Shown here piece by piece: positions 43,254 through 52,002 of a stretch of 64,000 bases of DNA (positions within the stretch are counted from its first letter, which is position 1; the number at the start of each line of letters is the position of its first letter). Location of the stretch: positions 1 to 64,000 of the forward strand of contig CASEAH010000026.1 of assembly GCA_949285935.1 (NCBI GenBank). The letters run 5' to 3'. The position numbers were made by a program, and so were the translations under genes. The notes below the pieces were generated by a model, which was given only the letters and a program-made list of their open reading frames with translations, did not search any database and had not been told where the DNA came from. This stretch comes from an uncultured Oscillospiraceae bacterium. Lineage in GTDB: Bacteria; Bacillota; Clostridia; Oscillospirales; Ruminococcaceae.

Positions 43254-44198
43254 TCAGTTCTGTCCGTCCAGCTTCTGCTGCTTCACCAAGACCTGAGGGT
43301 AGATCCTGTCAAAATCTTCCTGCGCATAGTCCCCTGTCATAAGGGCACAGGCGCTGGCCGCAGAAATGGCCACCGCCAACCGGATGATTTCCGGTACGGG
43401 AAGCTTTCTCTGGAACCCCACTGCAAATCCTGCCATCATACTGTCGCCGCACCCCACGGTATTGACCGTCTCGATCTGGGGCGGCACTCCATGGTAAAGT
43501 ACATTTTCGTGCAGGACCAGGACTCCTTCCTTCCCCAAAGAAACCGCCACCAGGGGGATTCCCTTCCGGGACAGTTTCTTCATGGCGCCGGGCAGTTCCC
43601 GGAGTGAAGGGGAAAAACCCAAAAGCTGGCTGATCTCATCACTGTTAGGCTTGATCATAGTGGGCCCTGCCTCCAGCCCTTTTTGAAGGCAGGGGCCGCT
43701 GGTATCCAGCAGGACAAGCTTTCCACGCTCTCTGGCGCGGCGCACCATTTCGCCGTACAGTTCACAGGGGACTCCCGACGGCGCGCTGCCCGACAAAACC
43801 AGGATATCGCTTTCATCCAGCAGGGAATCGTAATCCCGCCGGAAACGGGCCAGTGCTTCTCCGGAAATTTGAGGTCCCGGCTCAAGATATTCCGTATGCC
43901 GTCCAGTGGCCTTCTCCCGAATGTTGATACAGGTTCTGGATTCCCCGTCAGATTCCGTCAGCCTTACGCCGATCCCCTGATCCAGCAGGGCTTTTCTGAT
44001 GAAGCCGCCGCTGTATCCCCCGGCAAAGCCGGCGGCCAGCACTTCTTCTCCTGTTTTTCGTACCACCCGGGCCACGTTCAGGCCCTTTCCTCCCGGGGTG
44101 GAGATACAGGTCCCCACCCGCTGAACCATATACGGCTGCATTTGGTCTACCAGATAAAGCTTATCCACAGCCGTGTTAAGTGTAACAGTGGCGATCAC
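43254..44198 (-). CDS. PfkB-family sugar-phosphate kinase (FruK/LacC type)
   Basis: Protein of 314 aa, close to 1-phosphofructokinase and tagatose-6-phosphate kinase. The N-terminal VTLNTAVDKLYLVD, the PGGKGLNVARV signature at about residues 36-46, ILVLSGSAPSGVP and the C-terminal TVGCGDSMMAGFA with the catalytic aspartate are typical. It would phosphorylate a keto-hexose phosphate to a 1,6-bisphosphate ready for aldolase cleavage. It is the last gene of the nine-gene operon, 28 bases after the SIS gene. With AgaS-like and kinase neighbours, tagatose-6-phosphate is a plausible substrate, but no aldolase is present to confirm it. Confidence 0.88.
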   Translation of the reverse strand: MIATVTLNTAVDKLYLVDQMQPYMVQRVGTCISTPGGKGLNVARVVRKTGEEVLAAGFAGGYSGGFIRKALLDQGIGVRLTESDGESRTCINIREKATGRHTEYLEPGPQISGEALARFRRDYDSLLDESDILVLSGSAPSGVPCELYGEMVRRARERGKLVLLDTSGPCLQKGLEAGPTMIKPNSDEISQLLGFSPSLRELPGAMKKLSRKGIPLVAVSLGKEGVLVLHENVLYHGVPPQIETVNTVGCGDSMMAGFAVGFQRKLPVPEIIRLAVAISAASACALMTGDYAQEDFDRIYPQVLVKQQKLDGQN

Positions 44199-44226
44199 TT
44201 CTCCCCCGCCCCTTCTTTGGATCTGG

Positions 44227-45261
44227 TTATTTCAGGGTGATGTAGGCATCCAGCCCCTGGGGCTGGTCAGGGTTGGTGCCATTGGCCAGTGCTTTGAGAA
44301 GAGCCAGCAGCTGGCAGAAGCCCAACAGATAAAATCCAAATGTGGCAAAGCTGCCGTCGGGGCAGGGTACCACAAGGTCACAGGGATACTCTTCCTGATC
44401 CTTTTGCGGGCAAAGCACCGCCAGAGTACCGCCGCAGGCCTTCAGATCCCTGACCATATCCTGCTGGAGATGTCCTCCGCCGGGCTGCGTCACCGCAACG
44501 GTCAGTGTTCCGGAACCGTTAAGCACCTTGGGGCCATGGCGGTAATCCAGCAGATGGAAATACTTACCGCTGATGAGGGCAATTTCGGTAAAGGCCAGGG
44601 CCGCTTCTTCTGCGATCCCGCAAAGCACGCCGTCTGCCAGCACCACAACATCCTTAAAATCCCGCTGGGCCAGCTGCTCCAGAGGCGCGCGGTATTTCTC
44701 CAAAAATGCCCCGATGCTTCTGATGGTTCCGGACAATTCCTCCAGCGCCGTGTCGTTCTGCTCCAGAATGTCAGAGAGCATCAGCAGAATACCGTAGAAG
44801 TTGGAGACCGTCCGGGTCTGGCATACGCTGTTGTCATAGGCCCAGGGAAACACCAGGGAAAAATCGGAGAGAGGAAGCAGGTCGCAGCCTTCCTTCATGG
44901 TGACAGAAAAAATCAGGGCATTGGTGCGATCCTTCATGATTTCAACCGCCCGAATGATCTCACTGGTCATTCCCGACCGGGAAAGGGCCACCACGATGCT
45001 GTCCTTCAGCGCCTCCTGATAGAAATCGGGGGCAATCAGATACTCCCCTCCGGCAATGGCTTCCGCCGTCATGCCGGCCTTTGTACCGAAAATTCTCTGA
45101 CCGGTTTTGGCCAGCATATAGCTGGAACCGCATCCCAAAAACACCAGCCGCTTGCGGCGGGAAAGAAACTCCCGGATCTTCTCTTTACCTTCCATAACCG
45201 CGTCAAATGTTTTTTCCAGGGCCTCCTGCTGGGCCAAAATTTCCTGTTCTGTCAAATACAT
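44227..45261 (-). CDS. SIS-domain sugar isomerase/deaminase (AgaS-like)
   Basis: Protein of 344 aa with two SIS domains (about residues 35-170 and 200-320), as in the isomerase half of glucosamine-6-phosphate synthase and in AgaS. The first phosphate-binding loop reads FLGCGSSYMLA, followed by VALSRSGMTSEIIRAVE, and the second domain has ALISGKYFHLLDYRHGPKVL, which includes the catalytic-type E/H and the RHGP segment. It probably isomerises or deaminates an amino-sugar phosphate to a keto-sugar phosphate; a deglycase of the FrlB/GfrF kind is an alternative since those are also SIS proteins with PfkB and epimerase neighbours. Between the MFS and PfkB genes. Confidence 0.85.
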   Translation of the reverse strand: MYLTEQEILAQQEALEKTFDAVMEGKEKIREFLSRRKRLVFLGCGSSYMLAKTGQRIFGTKAGMTAEAIAGGEYLIAPDFYQEALKDSIVVALSRSGMTSEIIRAVEIMKDRTNALIFSVTMKEGCDLLPLSDFSLVFPWAYDNSVCQTRTVSNFYGILLMLSDILEQNDTALEELSGTIRSIGAFLEKYRAPLEQLAQRDFKDVVVLADGVLCGIAEEAALAFTEIALISGKYFHLLDYRHGPKVLNGSGTLTVAVTQPGGGHLQQDMVRDLKACGGTLAVLCPQKDQEEYPCDLVVPCPDGSFATFGFYLLGFCQLLALLKALANGTNPDQPQGLDAYITLK

Positions 45262-45286
45262 AACCGTAACATTCCTTTCTTGGTGG

Positions 45287-46489
45287 TCATTCCATACCGG
45301 ATGATCCCACTGCCCTCGAAGAGGATCTGAGGATAAAAAGAACTGTCAGCCCTCCGGCGGTGATGAATAAAAGCGACGAAAAGAAAAAAGGAAGCGTGGG
45401 ACCATAATCATATAAAAATCCTGCAAAGAGGGCTCCTGCAATCATTCCGAAAGATTTGAGAGAATTGTAGGCGCCCATCAGAACTCCCCGCTTTTCCCGG
45501 CCGCCCAGCTGGGCGCAGGCATCCTGCACCAGGGGGATATAGATGGCGTTACAGGCAAAAAATACCATATTGACCAGGACAAAGCCCACAATGGTCTTGC
45601 AGAAGGTCATCAGGATCAGAAAACACGCCCCTGCTCCCAATGTCGCCGCCAGGTATTGGTTGGCGCGCTTGCTGCGGATCATCCAGACGCAGATGGTGAG
45701 ATTGGTCACCAGAGAAACTCCGCCTACCAGAGCTTTCATCAGCCCGTTGTAGGAGGGCTTGAAATTCAGCTGATCTTTCATATAGTAATTCAGGCACTGC
45801 TCATAAGCTGTGGAAGCAAAGCTGGTGATAAAAACGACAGCCAGCACCAGCACCGCTGAAACAGCCAGCAGTTCCCCGGCCCCCCGGCCAAACCCCGGCC
45901 GGGCCGCCGGGTTCCTTTTTTCACCCGGTCCCTGCTGGTCGGGGTGGAGGCAGAACCGGAACAACACGCCGCACAAAAGCAGCAGGATCACCTGGACCGC
46001 AAAGGTCAGGGGAATGGAATGATCGCCGATCACGCCTCCGGCCAGATACCCCAGCGCGCCGCCCACCGTGACCACCGTAGCGCACACCGTCAGATTTTTC
46101 CCCTGTTCTTCCTCCGGGGAAAAGGCGATCAGGTAGGTAAGGGTACAGACGCTGATCCCGCTTACAAAAGCGCCCGAAAGCATCCTTGCTGCTACAATGA
46201 GCGTTTGGTCACGGATAATGCCGAACAGCCCCTGACCCAGGGCATAGCCTGCACAGCAGAGGCCCAGAACATTTCGGCTTCCCACCTTCATGCCTGTGCT
46301 TCCCCAAAAGGGGGAAAACAAAAAATTGGTAAAGGCCATGCCTGCAAACAGTACGCCAAACATATAGCTGGGAAACTGCAGACGATCAATGAGGGTGGGC
46401 GTTACCGGGTGTACCAGGTTGGCCGCTACAGACTCCAACGCATAAATGGCGATCATAACAGCCACTGTGGAATGGTTGTGAGATTTCAT
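45287..46489 (-). CDS. MFS transporter
   Basis: Protein of 400 aa with about 12 membrane segments in two six-helix halves. The cytoplasmic loop between helices 2 and 3 reads FWGSTGMKVGSRNVLG, the usual MFS G-x-x-x-D/G-R-x-G-R/S-like motif in weakened form. It starts 2 bases after the kinase stop. An operon with both an ABC importer and an MFS permease suggests either import of a second related substrate or export of a breakdown product such as the freed aglycone or amine. Direction of transport cannot be told from sequence. Confidence 0.87.
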   Translation of the reverse strand: MKSHNHSTVAVMIAIYALESVAANLVHPVTPTLIDRLQFPSYMFGVLFAGMAFTNFLFSPFWGSTGMKVGSRNVLGLCCAGYALGQGLFGIIRDQTLIVAARMLSGAFVSGISVCTLTYLIAFSPEEEQGKNLTVCATVVTVGGALGYLAGGVIGDHSIPLTFAVQVILLLLCGVLFRFCLHPDQQGPGEKRNPAARPGFGRGAGELLAVSAVLVLAVVFITSFASTAYEQCLNYYMKDQLNFKPSYNGLMKALVGGVSLVTNLTICVWMIRSKRANQYLAATLGAGACFLILMTFCKTIVGFVLVNMVFFACNAIYIPLVQDACAQLGGREKRGVLMGAYNSLKSFGMIAGALFAGFLYDYGPTLPFFFSSLLFITAGGLTVLFILRSSSRAVGSSGME

Positions 46490-46491
46490 AC

Positions 46492-47451
46492 TTATACCTT
46501 TGCCAGATTCTTTCTGATCTCAGCGGTGATCTTTTTCCCGTCGTGGATCATGGCCAGGATTACTCCCCCCACTGAGGGGCCGAACTCCGGTTTTTTTACC
46601 ACCGCGCCGGGCAGGAGCGCCTGAAAAAATGGTTTGAGTACATAATCCCCGCTGTTGAACACTCCCCCGCAGTAGGAAACGTCCACCGTATCGCCAAAAT
46701 CGATTCTTTGGATGCAGGTATTGACCAGTTCCGCCAGCATCCGGCCCGCCTGCTCAAAAATCTCCACGCAGGCAGGGTCCCCCTGACAGGCCAGTTCATA
46801 GGCAAACTTGGATAAGGTGGCCACCTTGGAGCGGTTCATCTCCCATTTGTTGGTCAGCAGGTCCAGAATGTCAAAATCATCCCGGAACTGGTAATTGTCC
46901 TTCATCTGCTGGTACAAAAGCGTCCGGGGATCTCTCCCGTCACTCTGGCGGGTAAAGCGAAGCGCCAGCTGACTGCCGATCCAGTAGGCGCTGCCTTCGT
47001 CGCCCCCAAACCAGTGGCCCCAGCCTCCGCAGCGGGTCTCTTCTCCCTTTTCGTTGCAGCCGTAGGCAATGGAGCCGGTTCCGGCAATGATGATAACGCC
47101 GCTCTTCCCTCCCAGGCTTCCGCCCCAGCCGCATACATTGTCTCCGCCAATGCTGTGGGGGATGTGGAAAACTCCCTGGTCCACCGCTTTGCGGATCTTG
47201 TCCATATCCCCTTTGATCTCTCCGTAAGCAGCCAACCCCACAAAAATGTGGGCAATGTCTTCCCGGGAGACCCCTACCTGCTGCACCAGCTCTTCAATGC
47301 CGGCGTTCATGCTGTCCACCAGTCCGTCAAAGCCGCACTGCTGGTAATGGGTGGTCCCCATGCGGGAGTTGGCCACAATATTGCCTTTTTCATCGGCCAG
47401 GGTAAACTGGGTTTTGGTCCCGCCGCTGTCGATTCCCAAATAATATTTCAT
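46492..47451 (-). CDS. BadF/BadG-family kinase, N-acetylglucosamine-kinase-like
   Basis: Protein of 319 aa of the ASKHA fold. The phosphate-1 loop GIDSGGTKTQFTLAD at the N-terminus, the central GVIIIAGTGSIAYG, GGWGHWFGGDEGSAYWIG and the C-terminal VSYCGGVFNSGD match the eukaryote-like N-acetylglucosamine kinases of the BadF family, which phosphorylate hexosamines at C6. The start ATG overlaps the amidohydrolase stop (TAATG), implying coupling. It probably phosphorylates the imported sugar (or an unwrapped part of it) before the SIS enzyme. Substrate not determined. Confidence 0.85.
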   Translation of the reverse strand: MKYYLGIDSGGTKTQFTLADEKGNIVANSRMGTTHYQQCGFDGLVDSMNAGIEELVQQVGVSREDIAHIFVGLAAYGEIKGDMDKIRKAVDQGVFHIPHSIGGDNVCGWGGSLGGKSGVIIIAGTGSIAYGCNEKGEETRCGGWGHWFGGDEGSAYWIGSQLALRFTRQSDGRDPRTLLYQQMKDNYQFRDDFDILDLLTNKWEMNRSKVATLSKFAYELACQGDPACVEIFEQAGRMLAELVNTCIQRIDFGDTVDVSYCGGVFNSGDYVLKPFFQALLPGAVVKKPEFGPSVGGVILAMIHDGKKITAEIRKNLAKV

Positions 47452-48284
47452 TACGACTGCCCCTTCGGTGCTTCTTTTACAAAATTGAGAAGATTGCCGG
47501 AGAAAATCCCCTGAATCTGTTCCGGCGTCAGGCCCAGTTCATCATAGATCTTGGTATCTGCAGCGATCCAGCTTTTTGCCCACTCCACATTGTAATCCCC
47601 GGTGGAATTGTCGGTGCCGAAAAAGAGATTGCCCAGGATATCATAGCCGGCAAAGAGCAGCCGGGTCAGGGCATCCCTGCGGTAAATCATGGGCGTTCCC
47701 GGAGTATTGTCCACAAACATCCGGCTTCCGATCTCCTTGCCGGTGTGGACCGCATTGTTAAACTTGCCGTAAACCGCGATACATTCATCGCACCAGGGCC
47801 AGGAAATATGGGCCAGGGCAAAGTCCAGACCGTCTACCGGCAGCAGGGGCTCAAACTCCGTGGGCTTGTTGTAATTCCCCGACGGATTTTTCCCGTCCCA
47901 AAGGATCCCCGAGTGGAACAGCACCGGCTTGCGGTAAGAAGCAATATGCCGGCAGGCTTCCACGCACCGGGGATCTCCGGGATAAAACCGGTTGCAGATA
48001 ATCTTGAAGCCCGCGATCCCCTCTTCCACCGCCCGGTCGATCTGCTCCAGAACATCCTCCGCCACAGGGTTGATGAAGAAAAAGGGAAACAGGTATTTTT
48101 CATCCCGGCAAAAGGTCAGGATCTGTTCCAGCCGCGCTTCATAGGGCCGGGCGCCGGGGTCCATATTTTCCGGCATCGCCGAAAGGATCACGCCGCCGTC
48201 TACCCCGGCCGCATGCATCCTCTCCAGCATGGGCGCGGGGTCCTTGTCCTCCGCGCTGATATGGATATGCCCGTCCAGTATCAT
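47451..48284 (-). CDS. amidohydrolase-family (amidohydrolase 2) TIM-barrel hydrolase
   Basis: Protein of 277 aa. It opens with ILDGHIHIS, the first metal-binding H-x-H of the amidohydrolase superfamily; LFHSGILWDG, ALAHISWPWCDE and FGTDNS give the later His and Asp ligands expected in the amidohydrolase 2 branch (lactonases, decarboxylases, hydrolases acting on small acids). It is distinct from NagA-type deacetylases. It starts 17 bases after the epimerase gene and overlaps the kinase gene. Possible roles are lactone or amide hydrolysis of the imported compound. Confidence 0.82.
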   Translation of the reverse strand: MILDGHIHISAEDKDPAPMLERMHAAGVDGGVILSAMPENMDPGARPYEARLEQILTFCRDEKYLFPFFFINPVAEDVLEQIDRAVEEGIAGFKIICNRFYPGDPRCVEACRHIASYRKPVLFHSGILWDGKNPSGNYNKPTEFEPLLPVDGLDFALAHISWPWCDECIAVYGKFNNAVHTGKEIGSRMFVDNTPGTPMIYRRDALTRLLFAGYDILGNLFFGTDNSTGDYNVEWAKSWIAADTKIYDELGLTPEQIQGIFSGNLLNFVKEAPKGQS

Positions 48285-48301
48285 CCTTTATCACCACTTT
48301 G

Positions 48302-49153
48302 TCATTTTTTCAAATACCGGTCCAAAATATCGGAACTGGTCAGCAGGTCGTCCACGCCTTTATAATCCGTCTCCATGACCAGGGCACCTTCATAATGGAT
48401 CTCCCGGAGGGCCTGGAACATCCGGTCGTAAGGGATGGTTCCTTCTCCCATCTGGGCGTGCAGATCACAGGTGGTATCGTTGTCGTTGATGTGCACGTGG
48501 CAGATCCGGTTTCCCAGGGTACGGACAAAGTCTCCTACATCCGCTTTCACCCGGTGGGCGTGGCCGCAGTCAAACAGCGCCTTGACATTTTCCTGTCCGC
48601 AGCTGTCCACGATGTTTTTCAGGTCCTCCGCCGTATGAGCCACTTCCTGAGGAAGCAGCAGATTTTCCAGGGCAATGGTCATGTGGTACTGTTTGGCATA
48701 ATCGGCCACTTCCGACACCACTTCGGCGGTCATCCGCCGGGCCGCGTCCTTTTTCCGCTCACCCGCGGCAATCAGCCGCTTTTTGGTCTCGGAATCGGCG
48801 GAAGCAGGAATATCCATGGTCATGATGGTTCCGGGGTGGAGAGGCAGAATGGAAGTGCGCAGTTCGGAAGCGTAATCGATGCATTCCCGAATCTGACGGA
48901 TCAGCTCCCGGCGCATTCCCAGGTTGGTCTGCCCCATGTCCAGGTTGGTGGGGATATGGCAGGACACCGACACGGGATACCGTCGGATCAGTTCCCGGAT
49001 CCCCCGCACATAAGAATCGCTGTCCATCCCCAGATAATTGCAGGGCCATTTGATTTCCACCCACTGATAGCAGCCGGTTTCAATCAGTTTAGCGCCCATT
49101 TCCAGAATTTCATCTTCTTTCCAGTGAAACGGAATATGGAAACCTTTCAGCAT
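48302..49153 (-). CDS. sugar-phosphate isomerase/epimerase (xylose-isomerase-like TIM barrel)
   Basis: Protein of 283 aa of the AP-endonuclease-2/xylose-isomerase-like family. Conserved points: IALENLLLP with the metal-binding glutamate, ALFDCGHAHRV with Asp/His ligands, CHVHINDNDTTCDLHAQMGEG, and the last glutamate in LVMETDY. Such proteins epimerise ketoses or inosose derivatives and include FrlC of fructoselysine metabolism. There is no signal peptide. It lies between the permease and amidohydrolase genes with 18-base gaps. The substrate is unknown. Confidence 0.85.
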   Translation of the reverse strand: MLKGFHIPFHWKEDEILEMGAKLIETGCYQWVEIKWPCNYLGMDSDSYVRGIRELIRRYPVSVSCHIPTNLDMGQTNLGMRRELIRQIRECIDYASELRTSILPLHPGTIMTMDIPASADSETKKRLIAAGERKKDAARRMTAEVVSEVADYAKQYHMTIALENLLLPQEVAHTAEDLKNIVDSCGQENVKALFDCGHAHRVKADVGDFVRTLGNRICHVHINDNDTTCDLHAQMGEGTIPYDRMFQALREIHYEGALVMETDYKGVDDLLTSSDILDRYLKK

Positions 49154-49171
49154 GAATTTTTCCCCCTTGTT

Positions 49172-50863
49172 TCAGAACGTAAAGTCCCCGATCTTATCAA
49201 CTCTCTTGGCCAGCGTAATCAGGGTCACGGTAATAGCTACCAGGAAGACACCGTAAACCATGGCAAGACCTACATTAAAGTTGTTCATGGAGTTGGTCAT
49301 GGCAATGGAAATGGGCATGGTGGAAACGGTGTACATCAAAACGGAAATGGTATATTCACCGATGAGCGCCACAAAGCCCAGCATAGCGCCGGAAAGGATT
49401 CCCGGGGAAATAATGGGAACCAGAATCTTCAAAAAGGTCTGAAGCCAGTTGGCCCCCAGGCTTCTGGACGCCTCCTCGATGGAGTCATGGAGCTGATAGA
49501 GAGAGGCGTTGGTAGAACGGACGATCAGGGTCATCCGGGTAACGGCATAGGTAAGGGGCAGAAGCACGGAGGTACCTACCAGCACTTTGCCAAAGGCAAA
49601 GGGCGTGGGCTGGTTGAAGGCAAGAATCATGTTGACGCCTACGGTGCTGGCCGGAAGGGCCCAGGGCAGCAGCGCCAGAAGTTCTACCAGATAGCGGATC
49701 TTTACTTTTGTTTTCACAATCACATAGGAGGAAACAGTCCCCACCACGGTAGCGATGGTGATTCCGATTACCGACATGCGCAGGCTGTTGATAAAGGGCT
49801 CAAAGGTACGCTTCTTGGCAAAGAACTCCGTATAGTTCTCCAGGCTGAAGGTTTTGGGGAAAATGTCCACCGCCATAGCGCCCTTGGGAACAAAGGACAG
49901 GAATACGATGACGACGATGGGCAGGATGATGACCAGCAGCGCCAGGCTCATGCCGCAGAAGAAAAGTGCGTTTCCCTTTCTGCTGCGGATCACGATCCTC
50001 TCCAGGGGCTTGCCCTTCACGTCCATGATATAGTTTCTTCTGGTTTCATAATACCGCATGACCAGCAGGAACACAATGGACATCATGGCCAGCATCAGTC
50101 CCTGGACCGCCACCAGATTGTAAAATCCATTGGTTTTGGTCATAAGGATCTGGACGCTCATCACCCGAAAGTCCCCGCCAATCAGGCTGGGGGCCGCAAA
50201 AGAACCTACGCCGGACATAAAGGTAAGGACGCCCGCTCCCACAAAGGCAGGAGTGAGAAGAGGCAGCGTGATGGTCCGGAAAATATGGAACCGGGAGGCC
50301 CCCAAACTTCTGGCCACCTCATATACGGAAGCATCGATCCTTTTGAGTGCAGAGGAGACCATAACATAAAAGAAGAGGTATTGCGTGGTGGCGTGAACAA
50401 AAAGGATGCCCGGCAGGCCGTTTAGGATGCTGGGGGCGCTGTCCAGATGCAGCCACAGCTTGAGCAGCTGAGGAATGAATCCAGTCTCGCCATAAATCTG
50501 CATAAAAGCGATGGTAAACAGCACACCGGGGACCATCATGGGGATCAGCAGCATGATATCAAAGGTCTTTCTGCCAAAAAACTCAAACCGGGTCGTGATA
50601 AAGGCAAAGACCGTACCGATGGTGCCGCAGACCAGCACGGTGAGAATGGCAAGAATAAAGGTATTGCGATAGGCGATCAGATTTTTCTCATAGCCGAAAA
50701 ACTCTTTATAGTAATCCAGGGTAAAGGCGCCCTGATCCAACCCAAAGCTGAGCTTGATGGAATTGAAGGCCGGATAAAAAACCAGCCACATCAGGCACCA
50801 CAGCAGCGGCAGCAGGCAAATGTATGTAAGGACAGTTTTACGGGTAATTTTGATTTTTTTCAT
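49172..50863 (-). CDS. ABC importer permease, fused double-domain type
   Basis: Protein of 563 aa carrying two complete permease domains in one chain, as in ThiP/FbpB/AfuB-type importers of iron, thiamine, phosphonates or polyamines. About 12 membrane segments; each half has an EAA loop that docks to the ATPase: EVARSLGASRFHIFRTITLP and EASRSLGANWLQTFLKILVP. I chose ATG at 50863 with GAGGTG upstream; an in-frame GTG lies two codons earlier, overlapping the ATPase stop. The class of importer is unusual for sugars, pointing to a charged substrate such as a sugar phosphate, sugar acid or amine conjugate. Confidence 0.9.
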   Translation of the reverse strand: MKKIKITRKTVLTYICLLPLLWCLMWLVFYPAFNSIKLSFGLDQGAFTLDYYKEFFGYEKNLIAYRNTFILAILTVLVCGTIGTVFAFITTRFEFFGRKTFDIMLLIPMMVPGVLFTIAFMQIYGETGFIPQLLKLWLHLDSAPSILNGLPGILFVHATTQYLFFYVMVSSALKRIDASVYEVARSLGASRFHIFRTITLPLLTPAFVGAGVLTFMSGVGSFAAPSLIGGDFRVMSVQILMTKTNGFYNLVAVQGLMLAMMSIVFLLVMRYYETRRNYIMDVKGKPLERIVIRSRKGNALFFCGMSLALLVIILPIVVIVFLSFVPKGAMAVDIFPKTFSLENYTEFFAKKRTFEPFINSLRMSVIGITIATVVGTVSSYVIVKTKVKIRYLVELLALLPWALPASTVGVNMILAFNQPTPFAFGKVLVGTSVLLPLTYAVTRMTLIVRSTNASLYQLHDSIEEASRSLGANWLQTFLKILVPIISPGILSGAMLGFVALIGEYTISVLMYTVSTMPISIAMTNSMNNFNVGLAMVYGVFLVAITVTLITLAKRVDKIGDFTF

Positions 50864-50865
50864 GT

Positions 50866-51918
50866 TCACACCTCAAGAAGCGTGACGGCTTCGGGGCTGA
50901 TCTGCACCCGCACCCGCTCTCCGGCCTGGAAAATAGGCGCCAGACCGTTGTTGGGCGCTGTAACATTCAGTTCATTCCTGCCGATTTTTACTGTATAATA
51001 GGTGACCATGCCGTTATACTGGCTGGAGGTCACTTCCGCGTCAAAAATATTTTCGTCTCCCAGGGGTCCCAATTTTCCCAGAATATGAACATACTCGTTG
51101 CGGATGGAGACGTACCGGAAATTTTCCATGGGGCGGGCGGTTTTCAGCTGTGTTCCATCCGGCAAGGCCACTGTATCCGGCCCTGCGGGAACCGCCTCGA
51201 TCAGATTGGTCTGGCCCACAAAACCCGCTACAAAGCTGTTGCGGGGCTGTCCGTAAATTTCCATGGGGGTGCCGATCTGCTGGATCTTCCCTTTGGAAAA
51301 AACTGCAATCCGATCCGACATCATCAGCGCCTCATTCTGGTCGTGGGTAACATACAGCATGGTGATTTTCAGTTCATGCTGGAGCCTTTTCAGCTCAAAC
51401 CGCATCTCGTCGCGCATTTTGGCGTCCAGGTTGCTGAGTGGTTCATCCAGCAGCAGGATCTTGGGCTCTGTTGCCAGGGATCTGGCCAGTGCCACGCGCT
51501 GCTGCTCGCCGCCGCTCAGCTGATTGATTTTTCTGCTTCCGTAACCCTTCAGGCCTACCAGGGTCAGGTAATGCTCCACCTGCTTCTGGATTTTGTCCTT
51601 GGGCATTTTTTTGATTTTAAGGCCGTAAGCCACATTTTCATGAACCGTCATATGGGGAAAGAGAGCGTAGTTCTGAAACATCATGCCGATTTCCTTGGCC
51701 TCGGGAGGCAAATAAGTAATATCCTTTCCGTCCATGAGGATCTTGCCCTCAGTGGGAGTCTCAAACCCCGCGATCATCCTCAGAGTGGTCGTCTTACCGC
51801 ATCCGGAAGGCCCCAAAAAAGTAAAAAACGAACCTTTCTCCACTTCAATGTTGGCATCCGATACCGCGCATACTTCGCCAAATATTTTGGTTAAATTTTT
51901 GATTTCCAGATAAGCCAT
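50866..51918 (-). CDS. ABC importer ATPase (Fe3+/spermidine/phosphonate type)
   Basis: Protein of 350 aa. Walker A GPSGCGKT at residues 36-43, Q-loop MMFQNYALFPHMTV, signature LSGGEQQRVALARSL, Walker B ILLLDEPLSNLD and H-loop YVTHDQNEA are all intact; a C-terminal TOBE domain (about residues 240-350) follows, as in PotA/FbpC-type ATPases. ATG at 51918 has AAAGGA upstream; twelve further upstream codons are open but overlap the ribosome site. It energises the fused permease next door. Confidence 0.93.
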   Translation of the reverse strand: MAYLEIKNLTKIFGEVCAVSDANIEVEKGSFFTFLGPSGCGKTTTLRMIAGFETPTEGKILMDGKDITYLPPEAKEIGMMFQNYALFPHMTVHENVAYGLKIKKMPKDKIQKQVEHYLTLVGLKGYGSRKINQLSGGEQQRVALARSLATEPKILLLDEPLSNLDAKMRDEMRFELKRLQHELKITMLYVTHDQNEALMMSDRIAVFSKGKIQQIGTPMEIYGQPRNSFVAGFVGQTNLIEAVPAGPDTVALPDGTQLKTARPMENFRYVSIRNEYVHILGKLGPLGDENIFDAEVTSSQYNGMVTYYTVKIGRNELNVTAPNNGLAPIFQAGERVRVQISPEAVTLLEV

Positions 51919-52002
51919 TTCCGATCCTTTCACCTTTCGGGCTCCATAATGCAAGGGGACCCCCGGAGAAGCAGTTCCCCGGGGGTACGGCCCCTTTGGT
52001 TC

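Noticed and set aside
48299..50425. 708-codon open frame on the plus strand, rich in His/Gly/Gln
   Set aside because: Antisense shadow of the permease and epimerase genes; composition is that of reverse-read code, with no domain or ribosome site.
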